A stretch of DNA of 64,000 nucleotides from Halichoerus grypus (GCF_964656455.1 NC_135715.1:148483935-148547934); one strand, 5' to 3'; shown: positions 47,618 through 59,759, counted from the first letter of the stretch. The notes: generated by a model not told the origin, from the sequence alone. Made by a program: numbers and translations.

Positions 47618-47722
47618 TTATTTTTTAAATTTTTAAAAATTTTAAAGTAATCTCTATGCTCAACATGCTCAACTTACAGCCCTGAAATCAAGAGCTCTAT
47701 AGACTGAGCCAGCCAGGTACCT
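47618..47722 (-). mobile_element. Short tRNA-Lys SINE, antisense
   Basis: 'aaagtaatctctatgctcaa', 'cagccctgaaatcaagagct' and 'gagccagccaggtacct' match the antisense of the head-only SINE type at 22580. CTATGCTTTTA flanks it (47605 and 47723). It is more diverged than its relative. Confidence 0.85.
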
Positions 47723-47733
47723 CTATGCTTTTA

Positions 47734-48369
47734 ACTTAAAATTCTTTTTTTTTTTGAACTTGGTAAGAAAAAACGTTATCAGAATTATGACTTTAAAAGA
47801 GACTGTGCTTGAACTTGGACTTTTTTTTTTTTTTCTTTTTTGCTGGTCTTACAGAATCGAGGTTAAAAACTGCCAAGAATATTCTAAGACAGACTGTTTT
47901 TATAAGAATTCCAGTCTTTTTCAGACTTGAAAGGTTTGGGTGGTTTGGCTAAGAATCAAAATGTTTATTCAGACTGAACTTTTGAACCATTTCATGTTGT
48001 TCTTTTACTACTACACACTAATGATAGAAACCAATACTTTCTTTTTTCTTTTTTTTTTTTTTTAGCTAAGGTAAATATCATAATGTAGTTTAGTTTCTAA
48101 AAATGAATTTCCTCCTCCTTCATTATATGAGAGTATTGTGATTCTAAAATCATTCTGTGCTAGTTTTAAAGTGACCAATTTAGTTCTTTAAGCTATTTTG
48201 CCTGGTGCTATAACTTCAATAACATATAAAGTATTTTTCTTTCCTCAAGAAGCATATATTATAAATGTTTGTGAATTTTGTTTTAGGTGGTTTTTTTTTT
48301 TGTAATTAATTGCAGTGAAGTCATTGGTTCTATTTGTGATTCATTGAAAATATGAGGGTTCTGATTTTA
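47734..48369. other. Unassigned DNA with T-runs
   Basis: Several long T-runs (47745, 47820, 48046, 48293). No gene or named repeat was recognised. Confidence 0.5.
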
Positions 48370-48385
48370 TATGCAAACTAATTTT

Positions 48386-48575
48386 TTTTTAAATATTTTA
48401 TTTATTTGACAGAGAGACACACAGCGAGAGAGGGAACACAAGCAGGGCGAGTGGGAGAGGGAGAAGCAGGCTTCCCGCCGAGCAGGGAGACCGATGTGAG
48501 GCTCTATCCCAGGACCCTGAGATCATGACCCGAGCCGAAGGCAGATGCTTAACGACTGAGCCACCCAGACGCCCC
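48386..48575 (-). mobile_element. CAN-SINE, antisense, young arctoid type
   Basis: 'aaatattttatttatttgac', 'gagacacacagcgagagagg', 'ggcttcccgccgagcaggga' and 'gagccacccagacgccc'. Perfect target duplication TATGCAAACTAATTTT at 48370 and 48576. Confidence 0.97.
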
Positions 48576-48591
48576 TATGCAAACTAATTTT

Positions 48592-49326
48592 AAGGGGTAA
48601 AAAAACCTTGGAATTTTCCATTTGCCTAAATTGTTGGTAATAATTTTATATATCATACTATAGTTGAGGCTACCATATCAATTATTTCAATCACAATCCC
48701 CCAGGCAATAGTCCAGAATTTATAAATCAAAATCTGTAGGAGATGGAACCTGGTCCTGAGCATTTTTTAAAAGCATCACAAGTAAAACTGATGGACACTC
48801 TTATAGAGAAATAATTTTTAATCCCAAGAGACTGATTTCACTCTGGTTTGTAGAGGGAGCACTAAAAACTATTTTTATAAATATTTAAGATAAAATTGAA
48901 AACAAAATTTTATTTATGCCCTAATCTTAATGTTTATATAATAAAATAATATGTATTTCAGAATACAAATCTTAGGTAGTAGCTCATGAGGTGACATATT
49001 ATATTAGTAAAATGTTTTGCACTTATAATTAATATATTTGGATTTGAGAAAAACAAGATAATATTCAACTGAAGAGTGCTGGCTTTTTAAAATTCTTAAC
49101 ATTTCAAAATCAATAATAAATAAGTATAAACAAAAAGCAATTGTGAATTTAAAACTAAAATAGAGACTGATATAGGCTCATTGTTATATTGATTCCAATC
49201 ATGCAGAGCAGCATTGATTTAATTTCCAAAACAATGAAATTTAGTAAATTTTTTAACACAATAAATAACAGACTACTCTCAATATATAGAGTAATTGTAT
49301 TTCTGGAAAATTGAAAAAATATTAAA
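48592..49326. other. Unassigned AT-rich DNA
   Basis: No gene or named repeat was recognised. Confidence 0.5.
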
Positions 49327-49338
49327 AACACTTTGTGT

Positions 49339-49544
49339 GGGCACCTGGGTGGCCGAGATGGGTAAGCGACTGCCTTCGGCTCAGGTCATGATCCTGGGGT
49401 CCTGGGATGAGTCCCACATCAGGCTCCCCCTGCTTAGCAGGGAGTATGCTTCTCCCTCTCCCTCTGCCTGCCACTCCCCCTGCTTGTCCTCTTTCTCTCT
49501 CTCTGTCAAATAAATAAATAAAATCTCAAAAAAAACCCAAACAC
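49339..49544 (+). mobile_element. CAN-SINE, sense
   Basis: 'gggcacctgggtggccgaga', 'ctgccttcggctcaggtcat', a CT-rich body and 'caaataaataaataaaatct'. The target duplication AACACTTTGTGT lies at 49327 and 49545. Frames at 49295-49513 and minus 49381-49605 are by-products. Confidence 0.96.
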
Positions 49545-49556
49545 AACACTTTGTGT

Positions 49557-51480
49557 TTATATCTAAAATTGTTACAGAATTATGTTCTCTGATTACTATA
49601 AACATATTTCATCTACATGAATAGGAGCATTTCCTGTGGAAAATGAGATATTTTGTGGGAATATCTTGAGCAGTGAAACTAATATCTGGTACCAAATCAC
49701 TAAATGACAGGGTTATTCCTTATATCATTTGTGTTACCTGAAAAGACCCCATAAATTCCCAAAATGTCCTATGGAGCTGGTACCATCTACTTTGAGTACT
49801 CTACTTCTTCAGAGGTAATCTGGATTGCCACATACATTTTTTTCCTGTATTCAACACTAAAGTCAGTATTTTCTTCTGGGATCCTTAGGAAGCTTCTGCT
49901 AATTTGGGAAGTGTCAAACCAGATGACTGACCTCCAGACTGCAAATTGCCCAGATTTGACGCTACTGGTATACTGGATGCTGTTGGAGCCCCACTCATAT
50001 GCACTTGAGACACTTGATTTGTCAAGTGATGTCCTTCTTTTTGCCTGAGAGCTTTCTCCAGACCCATGCACTTTACAGGCTGAAAATGACCTAAACTAGG
50101 CCTTTAGTGATCATCTCTCATTGGATCAGACAACCAGCATATAGCATAGTTTTCCCTCCAAAACTGAGTCCCTGTTACTTTCAACAGAAACCTATCTAAT
50201 TAAAACACCTTTTCTTATTTTATTGCCTTCCTTATTTTACTTCCCACTCCTCTACAGATCTTTCCTGCAGTTAATTTGCAATCAAATGTTTTTCTTGGAG
50301 TATGCATCTAGGGAACTTCTAAAACAGGTGGTGAAGGATGAGATTCTGGTGGATCACTTGGTATCCAGATGTCAACAAGGATCCCCTTGCTGATGGTAAC
50401 TGGTATGATAATCCATAGCATCCTATACAGTGCAGTTGCTAGCATGGATTAGTATAGAACGCAGGTGAAATGCTAGCAGTGGTTTATGTAATGGCATTAG
50501 TGCTTGAAAGAATGCGTGTGATGCTTATTATACACATTGTGTTGTTGGTGATTGTTAACATCACTGACGTCCCAAGACAGTAACAGACATAGATTAGCAA
50601 ATCAAATAATTTAGAATATAGTGTGAAACGCAGAAAGTACCCTTGGCAGCACTTTAAAAAACCCTTATCTTTTGTAGCTAGAAGTAAGAGTGTGTTGAAA
50701 ACAAAGGTCTTAGTTGTAAGAGATGCTCACCACAAAAGAAACTCAATTTACAGCCGTAACTGGTCCCTCATATTGAAGCCCGAGCCCTAATAAGGAAGGA
50801 ATGAGACCCTGAAGCCAGGATATTTGGGTAGAGATGCCAGAGATCTTTATACTCCTAGATGTTTCTGGATAGTCTAAGCAGGATAGGAAGATGCCATCTT
50901 CCTTGCTAGAGAAGAGTAGTCCCGTGCTTCTTGGAGATTATGAAAAGGCCTCACTGAAGTTAATGCCTTGAAAAATGATTCTTTGCCTCTTTTGATGTGT
51001 CTCTATCTCCACTCACTGCTTCTAGACTAATAGGGTCAAGTCTCACAGAACTCCAGTGGAAAGCTATGGTTCTTCCTATGGAAAGAAGATTCAGTACCAA
51101 AGGTTCTGGCTCATATGTACCAGGAGGAATCTGAAGAACATACTAGGGATTTTGAGGGGGCTGGTCCAGCGAAGGTGAATAAAGGCTGATAGGAAATTTG
51201 TTTGTTCATATAGGGACACTCACTCATCATTTTGAATTTAATAATGCATTAAGAATACTGGAGATAAGCTTAATATGTTTCAAGAAATTGTTCCTTGAAG
51301 CATAGAAGCACCAAGTAAGTGAGGCAGAGATGTCAGAATTGCTTAAGCAGAATTGAGAAAGCTGGCAGAGGCTCAGAAAAGTGAGCTTGTTAAAATAGAT
51401 GTATTAAAGAAGACCAGAAAAACCACCATCTGACAATGTACTAGGAAGGCACAGGAAACAGTCTCTTCCTAGGAGAAATA
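49557..51480. other. Unassigned block with overlapping minus frames
   Basis: No SINE, L1 or microsatellite is recognised over 1.9 kb. Minus frames overlap at 49787-50071 (94 codons) and 49885-50067 (60 codons); the latter gives a Ser/Gly/Leu/Pro-rich peptide containing SGGQSSGLTLPK. A processed pseudogene or an old retrotransposon interior are both possible. Confidence 0.4.
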
Positions 51481-51498
51481 AGAATTAAGTTAATAGAT

Positions 51499-51694
51499 GG
51501 GGCGCCTGGGTGGCTCAGTTACTGGGCGTCTGCCTTCAGCTCGGGTCATGATCCCAGGGTCCTGGGATCGAGCCCCGCATCGGGCTCCCTGCTGGGTGAG
51601 GGGCCTGCTTCTCCCTCTCCCACTCCCCCTGCTTGTGTTCCTACTCTCGCTGTCTCTCTCTGTCAAATAAATAAATAAAATCTTAAAAAAAAAA
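51499..51694 (+). mobile_element. CAN-SINE, sense, young
   Basis: 'ggggcgcctgggtggctcag', 'gggatcgagccccgcatcgg', a CT-rich body and 'aaataaataaataaaatctt'. Perfect target duplication AGAATTAAGTTAATAGA at 51481 and 51695. Confidence 0.97.
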
Positions 51695-51894
51695 AGAATT
51701 AAGTTAATAGAGTAACATCATTTTTATAGAGAAAGTCAATAGCAGTTGTCCTCTGTACCCTCTTTATTTTAAAAAGTGTATTAATGGAAATAAAATCAGG
51801 AATTAATCTATTTGTTGAGATAACAATGGGAATTAATGAACAGGATGGCTATCATTTAAGAATAAATTATTAAAATGTCAGAAATGTTCTTGAA

Positions 51895-51995
51895 ATGATG
51901 AAACAGTTTGTCCAAGATCATATAGCTGGCTAGTGACTAAACTGGGAGTTTAATTTATATAATCTGACTTTAGCATCAGCACATTTAACTATTAT
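51895..51995 (-). mobile_element. MIR fragment, antisense
   Basis: 'gtttgtccaagatcatatag', 'ctggctagtgactaaactgg' and the following B-box region follow the antisense MIR core. Confidence 0.6.
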
Positions 51996-52589
51996 TGTGG
52001 TTATAGAAGTACAGATTCAATGTGATAATGTCTGTGTATGTGTTATACTTTCTAATCATTGGAGCATAAAAATATTCAAACAATGATATCATATGGTTTA
52101 TATGCTAGATTTTCCAATTTATGTTTCAGATCACATAAATTTGACTTCCAGATTGTAACAAACAAACCAAACAACCAACAGGGGCCGAGAGGACTAGTGG
52201 CACCACCACTGAGTCTTCCTTTTCCTACAGGCTCATAATGAAAATGCCATAGACCCTTTCATTTCTCTTTTTGCTTTTCCGTTTCTCAATCCTCATTAAA
52301 ATAACTGCATTTTGGGCTTTATTATCTCTTGCCTGGTTGGTTTAACAAACTCCTACCATTTTTCTTGCATCAATCAATCATAACGATTAGAGGTGAAGTT
52401 GGAAAAATACCACTATCCCATGCCAGTGGTATGCTTGGAAACCCCATGGGCTTCGGAGACAAGTGCCAACTTCTCCACCTGCCATGTGGACCTAGAGATC
52501 TCCCTCACCCCGGGTCCCACCATGTCCCAGCATGCTTTCTGCCAGGGCACCGGATGTCTGGTCCTTGCATCTGCCATGGGTTTGCTCAA
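51996..52589. other. Unassigned DNA; GC-richer stretch with plus frames
   Basis: The section 52420-52580 is GC-richer and carries two overlapping plus frames (52329-52700, 52393-52707) that run on into L2 sequence. No known domain is visible. Confidence 0.5.
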
Positions 52590-52690
52590 AGCATTTTTCC
52601 ACCTGGAATGTGCCCCTCTTCTCTTGACGTATTCAAATTTTACCTTTTCTTCAGACCTCAATTTAACCTCTCACCCCAAAGATTCATCAT
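52590..52690 (+). mobile_element. L2 fragment, sense
   Basis: 'ccacctggaatgtgcccctc', 'ttcaaattttaccttttctt' and 'cagacctcaatttaacctct' match the L2 3' part. A possible MIR-like core follows at 52775-52855. Confidence 0.6.
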
Positions 52691-52874
52691 TTCATGTTAA
52701 ACTATAGTTTTTTTTCTGTTAAGTATGTTTATCATATTTTGTTTAGATTATTTTTTCAACCAGATGATTATAGATTGTTAGAAATGGAAGAAACAAGAGA
52801 TTCTTTAATTCCACATATGTTTAAGACGAGACAACTAAGGTGCTCAGTGTAGCAATACTTAGGTTTGTATTTTA

Positions 52875-53088
52875 TTTCTCTTACTTTTGATTTTTTTTTA
52901 ATTAATTTATTTATTTTAGAGAGAGCACACAAGCAGGGGTGGCGGTGGGGGAGGGCAGAGAGAGAATCTCAAGCAGACTCTGTGGTGAGTGTGAGCCCGA
53001 CGAGGGGCTGGATCTCAGGACCCTGAGATCATGACCTGAGCTGAAATCAAGAGTCAGATGCTTAACCGATTGAGCCACACAGTTGTCC
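52875..53088 (-). mobile_element. CAN-SINE, antisense, old subtype
   Basis: 'taattaatttatttatttta', a GC-richer body, 'gagtcagatgcttaaccgat' and 'gagccacacagttgtccc'. The duplication CTTAGGTTTGTATTTTA / CTTAGGTTTATATTTTA (52858 and 53089) has one difference. Confidence 0.94.
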
Positions 53089-53234
53089 CTTAGGTTTATA
53101 TTTTAATACATCGCTTTCATTTCCAGATACATACCTTCTATTTTTCTTTTTACCCTATGGGCAAATAATAGTTACCAAATAGTTACTGATTGATCAGTGT
53201 TTGTTGAACATAAACTTATATTTTTTCCTAGGCT

Positions 53235-53400
53235 AGTGTATGTCAGAATCATATTGGAGAGCTCATTAAATTAGTTTGCTAGGCCCCATTCCCAGAATTT
53301 CTGTAGGTTTGGTGTGGAGTTTGAGAATTTGTCTTTCAAACAAGTTCTCCCATTGGCATTGAAGCTGCTGACCCAGGGACCATGCTTTGAGAACAACTGG
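53235..53400 (-). mobile_element. MER5A (hAT-Charlie) element
   Basis: The order 'gtcagaatcatattggagag', 'aggccccattcccagaattt', 'ttgagaatttgtctttcaaa' and 'accatgctttgagaacaact' matches MER5A in antisense. A perfect 8-base target duplication, CCTAGGCT, lies at 53227-53234 and 53401-53408, the size expected for hAT. Part of one terminal repeat is deleted. Confidence 0.9.
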
Positions 53401-53544
53401 CCTAGGCTATTAACTGATAAATATAACAGTTGTAAAAAGCATAACACCTCTGTCCTAGGAATTTCTTTCCCTCTTTATTTATTTTTAAATTTAACATAAT
53501 TGGTATAAAATCAGAAGAAAAAATTAAAACACACTTGCTTTTTC

Positions 53545-55160
53545 TTTTTCTTTTTTTTATTTTTTTCCAGTATAAAAAGTGGAAAGCATAGTTGAATATA
53601 GTTGATAATGTTACATTAGTTTCAGGTGTGCAACATAGAGATTCAACTTCTCTATTTGTTATGCTTTGCTTACCACAAGTGTAGCTGCCATCTGTCACTA
53701 TACAGTGCTATTACAATATCATTATCAAGATTCCCTACGCTGTGCCTTTTATTCCATGACTTATTCATTCCATAACTAGAAGCCTGTATCTCCTGCTCCC
53801 CTTCACTTATTCTGCCCATCCTAAATCCTCTTCACTCTGGCAACCATCAGTTTGTTCCCTGTATTTATAGGTCTGATTTTGCTTTTTGTTTGCTTGTTTA
53901 TTCATTTGTTTTGTTTTTTATATTCCACATGTGACTGAAATCATGTATTTGTCTTTCTCAGTCTCATTTATTTCACTTAGCTTAATACCCTTGGTCCATC
54001 CATGTTGTTGCAAATGGCATGAGCTCATCCTTTTTATATGGCTGCAGGATGTGTGTGTGTGTGTGTGTGTGTGTGTACCACATTTTCCTAATTGATTCAT
54101 CAGTCCAGTGGACACTTAGGTTGCTTCTATACCTTCACTATTGTAAATAATGCAGTAAACATAGGGGTGCATATATCTTTCTGAATTAGTGTTTTCAGTT
54201 TCTTTGGTAAATACCCAGAGGTGGAATTACTGGATTATATGGTATGTCTATTTTTTATTTTTTTTGAGGAAAGTCCATATTGTTTTCCACAGTGGCTATA
54301 CCAATTTATATTCCCACCAACAATGCAAGAGGGTTCCTTTTTCTCCACATCCTCACCAACACTCATTATTTCTTGTCTTTTTGCCTTCAGCCATTCTGAC
54401 AGGTATAAGGTGATATCTCATTGTGGCTTTGATTTGCATTTCCTTGATGGATTAATGACGTTGAGCATCTTTTCACATGTCTGTTGGACATCAGTATGTC
54501 TTCTTTGGAAAAATGTCTGTTTAGGTCCTCTGCCCATTTTTTAATCAGATTTTTTTTTTTTTGGTGTTGAGTTAGATAAGTTCTTTATATATTTTGGATA
54601 TTAACTCCCTTATTGCATGTATCTTTTGCAGATATCTTCTCCCATTCAGTAGGTTTTCTTGTTATGTTGTTGATGGTTTTCTTTGTTACGCAAAAACTTC
54701 TTATTTCGGTGTAGTCCAAATAGTTTAATTTTTGCTTTTGTTTCCCTTGCCTGAGGATACATATCTAGAAAAATGTTGTTCTGACTGATGTCAGAGAAAT
54801 TACTGCCCTTGTTCTTTTCTAGGATTTTTATGATTTCAGGTCTCACATTTAGGTCTTTAATTCATTTTGAGTTTGTTTTTTTGTGTATGGTATTAGAAAG
54901 TGGTCCAGTTTCATTTTTTTGCATGTGGCTGTGTTTTCCTAGCACCATTTATTGAAGAGATGGTCTTTTTTTTTTTTTTTTTTTTTACTATTATGAAATC
55001 CCTATCAAAATCCCAATGACATTTTTATTGAAATATAATTAACATACAGTTTTATATGTTTTAAATTATTTTCAAGTGTAGAACATAATGATTCAACAAT
55101 CCTACACTGTCGTTTCCCCATTGTATATTCATTGCTCTGTGTTATTTTGATTTTAGGTTA
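53545..55160 (-). mobile_element. Composite antisense L1
   Basis: Antisense L1 runs from its 3' UTR ('gttgataatgttacattagt') through ORF2 ('tggctataccaatttatatt', 'gatttgcatttccttgatgg') to a long T-run at 54965. It is followed by about 40 bases of sense ORF2 ('aaatccctatcaaaatccca') and then by another antisense L1 3' end ('attgaaatataattaacata'). The first part may be a twin-primed copy whose inverted segment is short; the last part is a separate piece. Confidence 0.85.
54049..54077 (+). repeat. (GT)n microsatellite inside antisense L1
   Basis: About 14 GT units just before 'accacattttcctaattga', at the recurring L1 position. Confidence 0.97.
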
Positions 55161-56271
55161 CCCAACTCATTATATATAAAACATTGTATTCTTTTCTTTT
55201 TGTAAATTACTAGGTCAATGGATTTACATGCACTATTTTGACAATTATGATAATTGAGGTGTTCTTTTTCCTTACATTAACAATGGAAAAAATTCTTTAT
55301 TCAATTTTAATAAATATTTCCCTACCTAGGTTAAAAAAAAGAATGTCTAGGTAAAAGTCATTTATCAGAACTGTTTACAAATTAGCTCTTTATTCCCCAC
55401 CACTGAGAGAAATCTACCTATAGGATGGAATGTCATATCTCTTAGGACTTTCTCAGAGTTACAAAGGCCAGTTACAGCAGTGCATAAATGAACAGCCTAG
55501 CAGAAATGACCTCAGGTTATATGAAAAGAATGACCTGCCTCTGGAATTTTTCATGGCTAATTTACCAAATTCATAACACTCTTTGTCATCTATTCTTATT
55601 AAAATTAATAAATAGAAATTGTTCCTGTAAATCTCTAAAGAAAATCATGCATCTACAAATAGCAAAGCTATTAAGCAGATGACAAATACATGTTTTCTAA
55701 CACTATTCCTAGAAAAGCTGTATCTGACATCTGTTATTTATGTTTATTTTTATTTTATACATATGTTCAGATTGCTTTAGATATGCCACCATAAATATAA
55801 CCAAAGGTTTTTATCTCAGTAGCACCTCCTGGAGCAAATAAAGTTTGCCAAGGAAGCTGGCAAAATCAGAGCCTGCATCTACACAAACACTGGAGATCTG
55901 AGATTCATTTATCTATACATTTTATACCTGACCCATGCTTAATCATAGGAAGAAAACATTTTAAAGAAAAGGTAATAAATTTATATATAGTATATTCCTC
56001 AATTTCATTATGAAGCATATTCAGCATATTCATCTTTTATACAAAGATCTGTTGAATGCCAGCTCCCAAAATATCAACACAACAACCTATTGAAAAGATA
56101 AAACTGAGATTTGTGCTTATTGTAGCAAAGAAGAATACCATCTTAACAGAATCTTAGTATCATTTCAGAGAAAATAATACAAAGATTAGATATTGAGATC
56201 TTTGAAGTCCCTTCTAAGGCGGGTCTTTCAATGTGGAGACTTGGTTAAGATTGAGTAAAGATCATGATATA
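55161..56271. other. Unassigned AT-rich DNA
   Basis: No gene or named repeat was recognised; the right edge is the TA target of the Tigger element. Confidence 0.5.
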
Positions 56272-59200
56272 AAGTTGAACCTTGAATAACGTGGACATTA
56301 GGGCTCCTACCCTCTGCACAGTCAAAATTCCATGTATAACTCATGATTCCCCAAAAATATGGCTACTAATAGCCAACTGTTGAGCAGAACCCTCACCAAT
56401 AACATAAACCTTGATTAACACATATTTTGTATTTTATGTATTATATACCATATTCTTACAATAAAGTAAGTTAGAAGAAAATGTTTTAAGAAAATCGTAA
56501 GGAAGAGAAAATACATTTACAATACTGTATTTATGGTTACCATAAGTTTATGTCATCTGTTCACAAGATGAATCATCATCAATATTGTCTTCTATGAATC
56601 AAAACACTGTAGATGTTATATATATTACTAACACTAGACATCAAAAATGAAAAGATAATGTAAAAAAAGGAGTTCATTATTATTTATATGTATAATGACC
56701 CATGCATTGATAATGAAAAAACAGAAATACGATTGTTTTATGGTACAGTGTAATCAATATGATTGCTTCATGGTAGCCCAGCCATACAATAATGAAGGAA
56801 TTGTTATAAAATTTTTATAGTATTACAGTCATTTTCATAATACAGTATTGAAAACATTGCTTCTGTCTTTTAAAACCACTTACCTGTGATGATAGGCTGA
56901 TAGGCAGTTTTTCCAGTTATAAGAGAGAGAGGCATACTGTATAGTAATGTAATTCTTAGAAAGCAAAGTTATAAAATAGTAAGTAAATGAGCACATTATT
57001 AATTTTATATTAAATATCACTCACCTTATGCTTACATAAAGATAGGCTGTGCACTTCCATACACATCTTGCACATGACATTCCAAATGACGACTACTTAA
57101 GCGATGATGATGACACAAAAAAGTTTTACACAGTTCTTGCTACACAGTTATTAGGTTTTCACACAAAGACACATACATACAAAAGAGATAATTTTATGAA
57201 CTGTATGGCATGATGATTATTTACTATTCATTGAGTGGAAATGGATCATCATAAAGGTCTTCATCCTCACCATTTTCACACTGAGTAGACTGACGAGGAA
57301 GAGGAAGTGTTGGTCTTGCTGTCTCTGGTAGCAGAGGCAGAAAAGATAGAGGAAGTGGAAGGGGAGGCAATAGAGGCAGAAACAATGTAATTTTACAGAA
57401 ATACATCATAATTTCTCTTTGACATTTTTGCTTTTTCTTTTCTCTAAAAATGTTTCTATGTCTTGCTAGTACTTCTTCCACCATCTGCTTTAGTTTCAGT
57501 GTCCATATCATAGAAGGATCCATGTCATCAAAGAAGTCAAACACATAGTCAGAACCCTTCAGCCAGATTGTCTAATGTCAGTTTGTTTTCTGGCACTGGT
57601 TTGGAAGCACTCATCTCCATCAAGTCATATTCTGTTAATTAGCTCTTGAATTTGTCCAAGATCAGTATCTTGAAATGCTTCACCCCTCCCCCAACAAACA
57701 CCCCCCCCTTTTTTTTTCCATATCCACAATCTCTTTTGTGATTTCTTTGATTGGCTCTGTCGTAAATCCTGTGAAGTCATGCATAACATCTGGACATGGT
57801 TTTCTCCAGTAGGAATTTATTTCGTACTTGATGGCTTTTGTGGCTTTTTCTATAATAATGATGGCATCTTCAATGGTGTAATCCTTCCAGACTTTCATGA
57901 TGTTGTCTTTATTGGGGTCTTCTTCCATAACATTGACAATCCTTTCCTTAGAGCATGTAATGAGCCTTAAAGGTCCCTATGACCCTCTAACCTAGAGGCT
58001 GAATTAGAGACATTACATTTGGGGGCAAGTAGACCACTTTGATGCCTTTGGTATTGAACTCTTGGGGTTCTGGGTGGCCAAAGGCATTGTCCAATATCAA
58101 AAGAACTTTAAAAGACAGTCCCTTCTTGGTAAGGTACTTCTTGACTTCAGAGACAAAGCATCAGTAGAGTCAATCCAGAAAAAGAGTTCTTGTCCAGGCC
58201 TTCTTGTTGCATAACCAAAAAAGACTGGTGTCTCTCTTCTCCCTTCAAGGCTCAGGGATTAGCAGTTTTATAGATAAAGGCAGTCCTGATCATAAACCCA
58301 ACTGCATTTGCACAAAACAGTAGAGTTACTCTATCCTTTCCTGCCTTAAATCCTGGTGCTTGCTTCTCTTCCTTACGAGTAAATGTCTTTTGTGGCATTT
58401 TTTTCCCCCCAGAATAGGGCACTTTTGTCAGTATTAAAAACCTGTTCAGGCAGATACCCTTTCTCTTCCATGGTTGTCCTAATAGTATCCGGGAACTTGT
58501 CTTCTGTCTCTTGGCCAGCAGAATCTGCTTCTCCTGTTATCTTGACATTTTTAAAACCAAACCTCTTTCTAAAATTATCAAACTATCCTTTGCTGGCATT
58601 AAATTATTCAGCTTTAGATCTTTTACCTTCTTTTTGCTTTAAGTTGTCATGTAGTGACTTTGCTTTTTCTTGGATCATATTAAAGTCTATAGGTATGCCT
58701 TTCTTATAGCAGTCCTGCACCCACATAAAAGCTGCATTTTCAATACAAGATAAAAAGGTATTTCACAAAAAGTGCAGGGTTTTTTGCCTGCTGGTATAGC
58801 TGCAGTGATGGCTTCATGAATTTCCTTTTCTTTTTTTACAGTGGTTCTTATGCTGGATTCATTTATCTTGAAATGACCGGCAACTACGGTACATATCAAT
58901 CAATTCACCTTTGTCTTATAATGTCATGACTTTTCTCTGCTTCTTGGGAGTACTTCTAGCATCACTAGTGACACTTCATAGGGGGCCTATGGTGTTATTC
59001 AGGTTTTACAGTATTGCACTAAAATGATATGCAAGAATGATGAGAGATCACCTTTTACTGCAATATGCAACTTATTAGAGAGAGGTGAGATGATTAGCTC
59101 ACACAGAGGTGATTAGTGTCACATGGCATTTTAAGTGGATACTCACAACACTTGAGCTTTCTGCAATAGCAATGGGAAATGGCTACAGAATTATTATGGT

Positions 59201-59594
59201 AGTACAGTATGCACTACAGTTAATTTTATGCAGTTATAACTTAATACTACGTTTTTACATTTGTTTACATTTCTCTCAACTGCAAATGGCATAATCTATG
59301 GTCTATAGGTGTTTGTGTAAGTTTTGATAAATTTTAACTTTTTATAATTGATTTATATATATTTTATGGTAGTAAATTATAAAATGGACTAGCATCCATA
59401 TACATTTTATGCATTCATGACATTCCTAACTTTTTCTTAATTTTTTTTCAAAATTTCTAGGGTACATGGTTTGTTTGCAAGTTTTATCATATTATGGTAA
59501 GTCTCCAAAAAGTTTTTCAATATATTCATTGAAAAAAAGTCTACATATAAGTGGATCCACATAGTTCAAACCAGTATTGCTCAAAGGTCAACTG
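56272..59594 (-). mobile_element. Tigger (pogo/TcMar) DNA transposon, near-complete, Tigger2-like
   Basis: The element is 3.3 kb, with inverted ends 'aagttgaaccttgaataac' on the left and 'aaggtcaactg' on the right (13 of the first 18 bases pair). It is flanked by TA on both sides (56270-56271, 59595-59596), the target duplication of this superfamily. The transposase gene lies inside on the minus strand. Ends of the type CAGTTGACCCTTGA place it near Tigger2/MER2. Copies are fixed, old and shared by many placental mammals. Confidence 0.92.
57224..58985 (-). pseudogene. Tigger transposase pseudogene
   Basis: A transposase of the pogo/Tigger group cuts and pastes the element using an N-terminal helix-turn-helix DNA-binding region and a DDE/DDD nuclease core. 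Traces of every part remain on the minus strand: the helix region (KINESSIRTTVKKEKEIHEA, 58800-58880), the first catalytic Asp in NTDKSALFW (58427-58429), the second in LILDNAFGH (58089-58091), and a C-terminal part (57680-57928 and 57224-57544) ending YDDPFPLNE. The third catalytic position (57990-57992) reads Gly instead of Asp and is followed at once by a stop. Frameshifts separate the blocks, so no working protein is possible. Confidence 0.93.
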
Positions 59595-59759
59595 TAATAG
59601 TTCAGTGTCAATGGACACAGCAAGGTGAAGATATTGAAGTAAGGAATCTAAAGAGTCTTGGAGTGGAAATTGTTGCTTGATGCTTTTCTGTTGAAGAGTT
59701 TGATGGATCTTCTAGGAAATTACTTGAATAAACAATGAAGTAATTCTCCATATTTATCT

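Noticed and set aside
57224..58985. Possible domesticated transposase gene (such as the TIGD or JRK group)
   Set aside because: Frames are broken by stops and shifts, the third catalytic residue is lost, and the element still has its transposon ends; it is a dead copy, not an exapted gene.
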